The notes below the pieces were generated by a model. It made no database searches and was not told the origin of the DNA. It saw nothing but the letters and a program-made list of their open reading frames with translations. Shown one piece after another: positions 9,018 through 11,499 of a DNA stretch of 11,499 bases (position 1 is its first letter; each line of letters starts with the position of its first letter). The position numbers were made by a program, and so were the translations under genes. Source of the stretch: CAXYVC01 sp964292295 (GTDB lineage Bacteria; Acidobacteriota; Holophagae; Holophagales; Holophagaceae); assembly GCA_964292295.1 (NCBI GenBank), contig CAXYVC010000088.1, positions 1 to 11,499 on the forward strand, given 5' to 3'.

Positions 9018-9850
9018 AGCCGCCCGGGGCTCATCTGGAACTCCGGGACGGCACCCGGCTGTACCACCGGCTCGAGGGGGCCGCCGGGGCGCCACCCCTG
9101 GTGCTCCTGAACGGCCTGCTCTCGGAGCTGGGCCTGTGGAACGGCGCGATGCCGGTCCTCCGGTCCCGCTTCCGGGTGCTGCGCCTGGACGGCCGGGGGC
9201 AGGGGCGCTCCGACGCACCGGAGGGCAAGGCCTACACGCCCGGGCAGGGCGCCGAGGATCTGTGGGAGCTGCTCGGGCTCCTGGGGCTGGAGCGCCCCTG
9301 GCTCGCGGGCCTTTCCCACGGTGCCCACGTGGCCCTGGAGCTGCTCGTGCGCCACCCCGGCGCCTTCGCCGGGGCCGTGCTGGTGAGCGCCCAGCCCTGC
9401 GTGGACCTGGCCATGGAGCTGCGGCTGCGCCACTGGCTGCACTGCCTGGAGCTGGGCGGGCCGCTGCTCCAGTTCGAGGCCGCGGCGCCCGAACTCTGGG
9501 GGCAGGGTTTCCTGGAGCGCCGCTATGCCCTGCTGCGGGCCCACCACGAGGCCGTGATGGGAGGCGCCCCCCGCCCCGGGGAGGACCCCTGGTGCGGCCT
9601 GCGCCGCCAGGTGGAGGGGGCGCTCGCCTGGGACGCCCGGGCACGCATGGCCTCCATCCAGGCGCCCGTGCTGCTGCTTTGCGGCGCGGAGGATCCCCTT
9701 GCCCCCCCCTGGAAGGCCCTGGCTTGCGCCCAGCGCATCCGGGGCAGCCGGCTGGAGGTGCTGCCGGGCATCGGACACGCCTTTCCCGTGGAGGACCCCA
9801 GGGGCTTTGCCACGCGTCTGCTGGAATTTGTTGACGAAGTGGAAAGTTGA
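9014..9850 (+). CDS. Alpha/beta-fold hydrolase
   Basis: This 278-residue protein is a serine hydrolase of the alpha/beta fold, in the size class of small-molecule esterases, lactonases and BioH-like enzymes. The substrate is unknown. The catalytic triad is visible: the nucleophile S101 in the elbow G-L-S-H-G, D227 in CGAEDPLAP, and H255 in GIGHAFPVEDP. The oxyanion-hole region is LLNGLLSELGLWNG, and DGRGQGRSD is the common DxRGxGxS block. A helical lid (about residues 128-190) lies between strand 6 and the Asp. No signal peptide or membrane segment is seen, so it should be cytoplasmic. The GTG at 9014 overlaps the PBP stop (GTGA) with no separate ribosome site, so translation is probably coupled to the PBP. 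The protein starts 10 residues before the first beta strand, which fits the family. A role in wall metabolism would be a guess from position only. Confidence 0.9.
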   Translation: MKPPGAHLELRDGTRLYHRLEGAAGAPPLVLLNGLLSELGLWNGAMPVLRSRFRVLRLDGRGQGRSDAPEGKAYTPGQGAEDLWELLGLLGLERPWLAGLSHGAHVALELLVRHPGAFAGAVLVSAQPCVDLAMELRLRHWLHCLELGGPLLQFEAAAPELWGQGFLERRYALLRAHHEAVMGGAPRPGEDPWCGLRRQVEGALAWDARARMASIQAPVLLLCGAEDPLAPPWKALACAQRIRGSRLEVLPGIGHAFPVEDPRGFATRLLEFVDEVES

Positions 9851-10000
9851 TTTGGGGGAAATCCCGAATCGCGTGTCACAATCCGGCACCTTTTCGATCC
9901 TAAGGCCACCCGCTTGGTATGCCGAAGGGAAGGTGCGTCATACTTCCCAATCCCACACACCTGCCATGGGTCCGATCCCGTCTCTACCCGGGGTTCCTTG
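9851..10000 (+). promoter_or_regulatory. rho leader region with hairpin and possible leader peptide
   Basis: This 150-base gap is clearly less GC-rich than its flanks, as expected for a control region. It holds an inverted repeat GGGAAG/CTTCCC (9927-9932 and 9943-9948, 10-base loop) and two weak -10-like hexamers, CACAAT at 9877-9882 and CATACT at 9939-9944 (TTGGTA at 9914-9919 is a poor -35 with a 19-base spacer). An ATG at 9919 opens a 30-codon reading frame ending at 10011, overlapping the rho start in another frame. Rho genes in other bacteria are autoregulated through their leaders, so a role in rho control is plausible. No promoter here is certain. Confidence 0.4.
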
Positions 10001-11293
10001 ATGCCTGCTGATCACGCCATGCCCGCCATCCTCAGCCTCCAGGAGCTGAAGGAACAGTCCATCGGGCGCCTGGCCGAGCTGGGGAAGGCCTACGGCCTGG
10101 AGAACCCCCTCTCGCTCCGCAAGCAGGAGCTGGTCTTCCGCCTCCTCGAGGCCCAGGCCCAGCGGGAGGGCTGCTTCTTCGCCGAGGGGGTGCTGGAGGT
10201 GCTGCCCGAGGGCTTCGGCTTCCTGCGGGCGCCGGAGCAGAACTATCTGGCGGGGTCCGATGACATCTACGTGTCCCCCAGCCAGATCCGCAAGTTCAAC
10301 ATGAAGAGCGGGGATACGCTCTCGGGCATGATCCGCCCGCCGAAGGGCGAGGAGAAGTTCTTCGCGATGATGCGGATCGACGCCATCAATTTCGATCCGC
10401 CGTCCGTGGCCAAGGAACGCGCCACCTTCGACAACCTGGTGCCCCTCTATCCGACCCAGATGCTCAAGATGGAGCGGGACGCCCAGGAACTGAGCACCCG
10501 GGTGATGGACCTGATGACGCCCCTGGGCAAGGGGCAGCGCGCCCTGATCGTGGCGCCGCCCCGCACGGGCAAGACGGTGCTGCTGCAGAACATCGCCAAT
10601 TCCATCACCGCCAACCATCCGGAAGTCTTCCTCATCGTGCTGCTCATCGACGAGCGCCCCGAGGAGGTGACCGACATGGAGCGGAACGTGAAGGGCGAGG
10701 TGGTCTCCAGCACCTTCGACGAGCCCGCCACGCGCCACGTCCAGGTGGCCGAGATGGTCATCGAGAAGGCCAAGCGCCTGGTGGAGCACAAGAAGGACGT
10801 GGTGATCCTGCTGGATTCCGTCACGCGCCTCGCCCGCGCCTACAACACCGTGGTGCCTCCGTCCGGCAAGGTGCTCAGCGGCGGCGTGGATTCCAACGCC
10901 CTGCAGCGGCCCAAGCGCTTCTTCGGCGCGGCGCGCAACATCGAGGGGGGAGGCAGCCTCACCATCATCGCCACGGCGCTGATCGAGACCGGCAGCCGCA
11001 TGGACGACGTGATCTTCGAGGAGTTCAAGGGCACGGGCAACAGCGAGATCGTGCTGGACCGCAAGCTCAGCGACAAGCGCGTCTTCCCGGCCATGGACAT
11101 CCAGCGCAGCGGCACGCGCAAGGAGGATCTCCTCATCGAGCCCCCGCGCCTCGCCAAGATCTGGGTGCTGCGGAAGATCCTCACCTCCAGCGGGCCCGTG
11201 GAGAGCATGGAGCTGCTGCTGGATCGCCTGGGGAAGACCCGCAGCAACGACGACTTCCTGTCGAACCTCCAGGAACCCGCGCCCCGGCGCTGA
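10001..11293 (+). CDS. rho: Transcription termination factor Rho
   Basis: Rho is a hexameric RNA-dependent ATPase and helicase that ends transcription of untranslated RNA. The 430-residue product is about the size of the E. coli protein (419) and lacks the long N-terminal insertion seen in many GC-rich bacteria. The N-terminal helical domain (SLQELKEQSIGRLAELG, LRKQELVFRLLEAQ) is followed by the cold-shock-like primary RNA site (GFGFLRAPEQNYLAGSDDIYVS). The ATPase core has Walker A PPRTGKT with K191, catalytic Glu E218 in IDERPEE, and Walker B VILLDSVTR with D272. The secondary-site Q- and R-loops include SGKVLSGGVD and FKGTGNSE. ATG 10001 is chosen because a GGGG lies seven bases upstream; ATG 10019 is a possible alternative (424 residues) without a ribosome site. 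Expression is probably driven from the leader just upstream. Confidence 0.97.
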   Translation: MPADHAMPAILSLQELKEQSIGRLAELGKAYGLENPLSLRKQELVFRLLEAQAQREGCFFAEGVLEVLPEGFGFLRAPEQNYLAGSDDIYVSPSQIRKFNMKSGDTLSGMIRPPKGEEKFFAMMRIDAINFDPPSVAKERATFDNLVPLYPTQMLKMERDAQELSTRVMDLMTPLGKGQRALIVAPPRTGKTVLLQNIANSITANHPEVFLIVLLIDERPEEVTDMERNVKGEVVSSTFDEPATRHVQVAEMVIEKAKRLVEHKKDVVILLDSVTRLARAYNTVVPPSGKVLSGGVDSNALQRPKRFFGAARNIEGGGSLTIIATALIETGSRMDDVIFEEFKGTGNSEIVLDRKLSDKRVFPAMDIQRSGTRKEDLLIEPPRLAKIWVLRKILTSSGPVESMELLLDRLGKTRSNDDFLSNLQEPAPRR

Positions 11294-11299
11294 AGCTCC

Positions 11300-11325
11300 G
11301 GCCCGGGTCAGCCGGCGTCCGGGCC
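11300..11325. terminator. GC-rich stem-loop between convergent rho and the right-edge gene
   Basis: GGCCCGG at 11300-11306 is the exact inverse of CCGGGCC at 11319-11325, with 12 bases between. It starts seven bases after the rho stop, where the two genes converge with 14 bases between stops. A second small repeat, GGCCCT/AGGGCC (11322-11327 and 11333-11338), partly overlaps it. No T-run follows on either strand, and the repeats lie partly in the opposing gene's codons, so in DNA this rich in G and C they may be chance. Confidence 0.25.
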
Positions 11326-11499
11326 CTCCTGCAGGGCCTCGACGGGGTGTCCGCCCCAGGCGCGGGTGAGGAGGCGCAGGGGCGGGTGCTGCATGCGGCT
11401 GGCGGCCAGAATGCGCGCCTCGGGGGTCAGGACCTTGATCCAGGGGGCCGCCTGCCCCAGCACCAGGCCGTGCTCGGGCAGGCGGAAGCTGCGGTCCAT
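11308..11499 (-). CDS. Unidentified protein, C-terminal part (runs to right edge)
   Basis: This is an open minus-strand frame of 63 codons that reaches the right edge and stops with TGA at 11310-11308, 14 bases from the rho stop. The edge happens to coincide with an ATG (11499-11497), so it is unclear whether this is the whole protein or, more likely, the C-terminus of a longer one. The visible part has phrases such as FRLPEHGLVLGQAAPWIKVL and ARILAASRMQHPPLRLL, with a Gly/Pro-rich end. Its codon use (third positions G or C) is like that of its neighbours, supporting real coding. I see no membrane segment, cofactor motif or catalytic signature, and I do not recognise the family. Its orientation, convergent with rho, says nothing about function. 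Confidence 0.6.
   Translation of the reverse strand: MDRSFRLPEHGLVLGQAAPWIKVLTPEARILAASRMQHPPLRLLTRAWGGHPVEALQEGPDAG

Noticed and set aside
6567..9644. A 1025-codon open frame on the minus strand opposite the PBP and hydrolase genes
   Set aside because: It spans two well-identified genes on the other strand and has repetitive Arg/Gly/Pro/His-rich composition, a high-GC artefact.
9914..10000. A TTG start at 9914 extending Rho by 29 residues
   Set aside because: The extra residues do not resemble a Rho N-terminus, no ribosome site precedes the TTG, and the region has intergenic composition.

Overview
This window is very GC-rich (codon third positions are mostly G or C). It carries ten protein-coding genes packed almost without gaps, and nearly all are housekeeping genes. 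I saw no tRNA, rRNA, CRISPR array, insertion sequence, phage gene or composition break. The protein style (LeuS with a SERG replacement of the CxxC zinc motif, a short Rho, the divergent TruB N-terminus) makes me think of Acidobacteriota, perhaps the Holophaga/Geothrix group. That is an inference from memory, not a search; Myxococcota or another GC-rich phylum remains possible.

Layout from left to right. The minus-strand block 1-959 holds a class I SAM-dependent methyltransferase followed by the first 58 complete codons of phosphoglycerate kinase (pgk), which runs off the left edge. Divergent to it, rbfA and truB (1014-2326, plus) form an overlapping pair for ribosome and tRNA maturation. They converge on a minus-strand run transcribed nadK > leuS > HAD phosphatase (6562 down to 2330). 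Divergent again, a bifunctional class A penicillin-binding protein and an alpha/beta hydrolase overlap by four bases (6585-9850, plus), followed by a 150-base leader and rho (10001-11293). Rho converges on the last 63 codons of an unidentified minus-strand gene at the right edge.

Functionally the window covers glycolysis (Pgk), ribosome assembly (RbfA), tRNA pseudouridine-55 formation (TruB), leucyl-tRNA charging (LeuS), NADP supply (NadK), cell-wall synthesis (PBP1A type) and transcription termination (Rho). I found no new defence, mobile or biosynthetic system.

The points worth a second look are structural. The methyltransferase frame has no stop codon before pgk and is in frame with it. 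truB seems to have only a CTG as its family-consistent start. Two gene junctions sit on near-perfect symmetry elements: the paired stop codons of truB and the HAD gene lie in a 17-bp hairpin, and the paired start codons of nadK and the PBP gene flank a 28-bp imperfect palindrome. The rho leader contains a 30-codon upstream ORF that overlaps the rho start.
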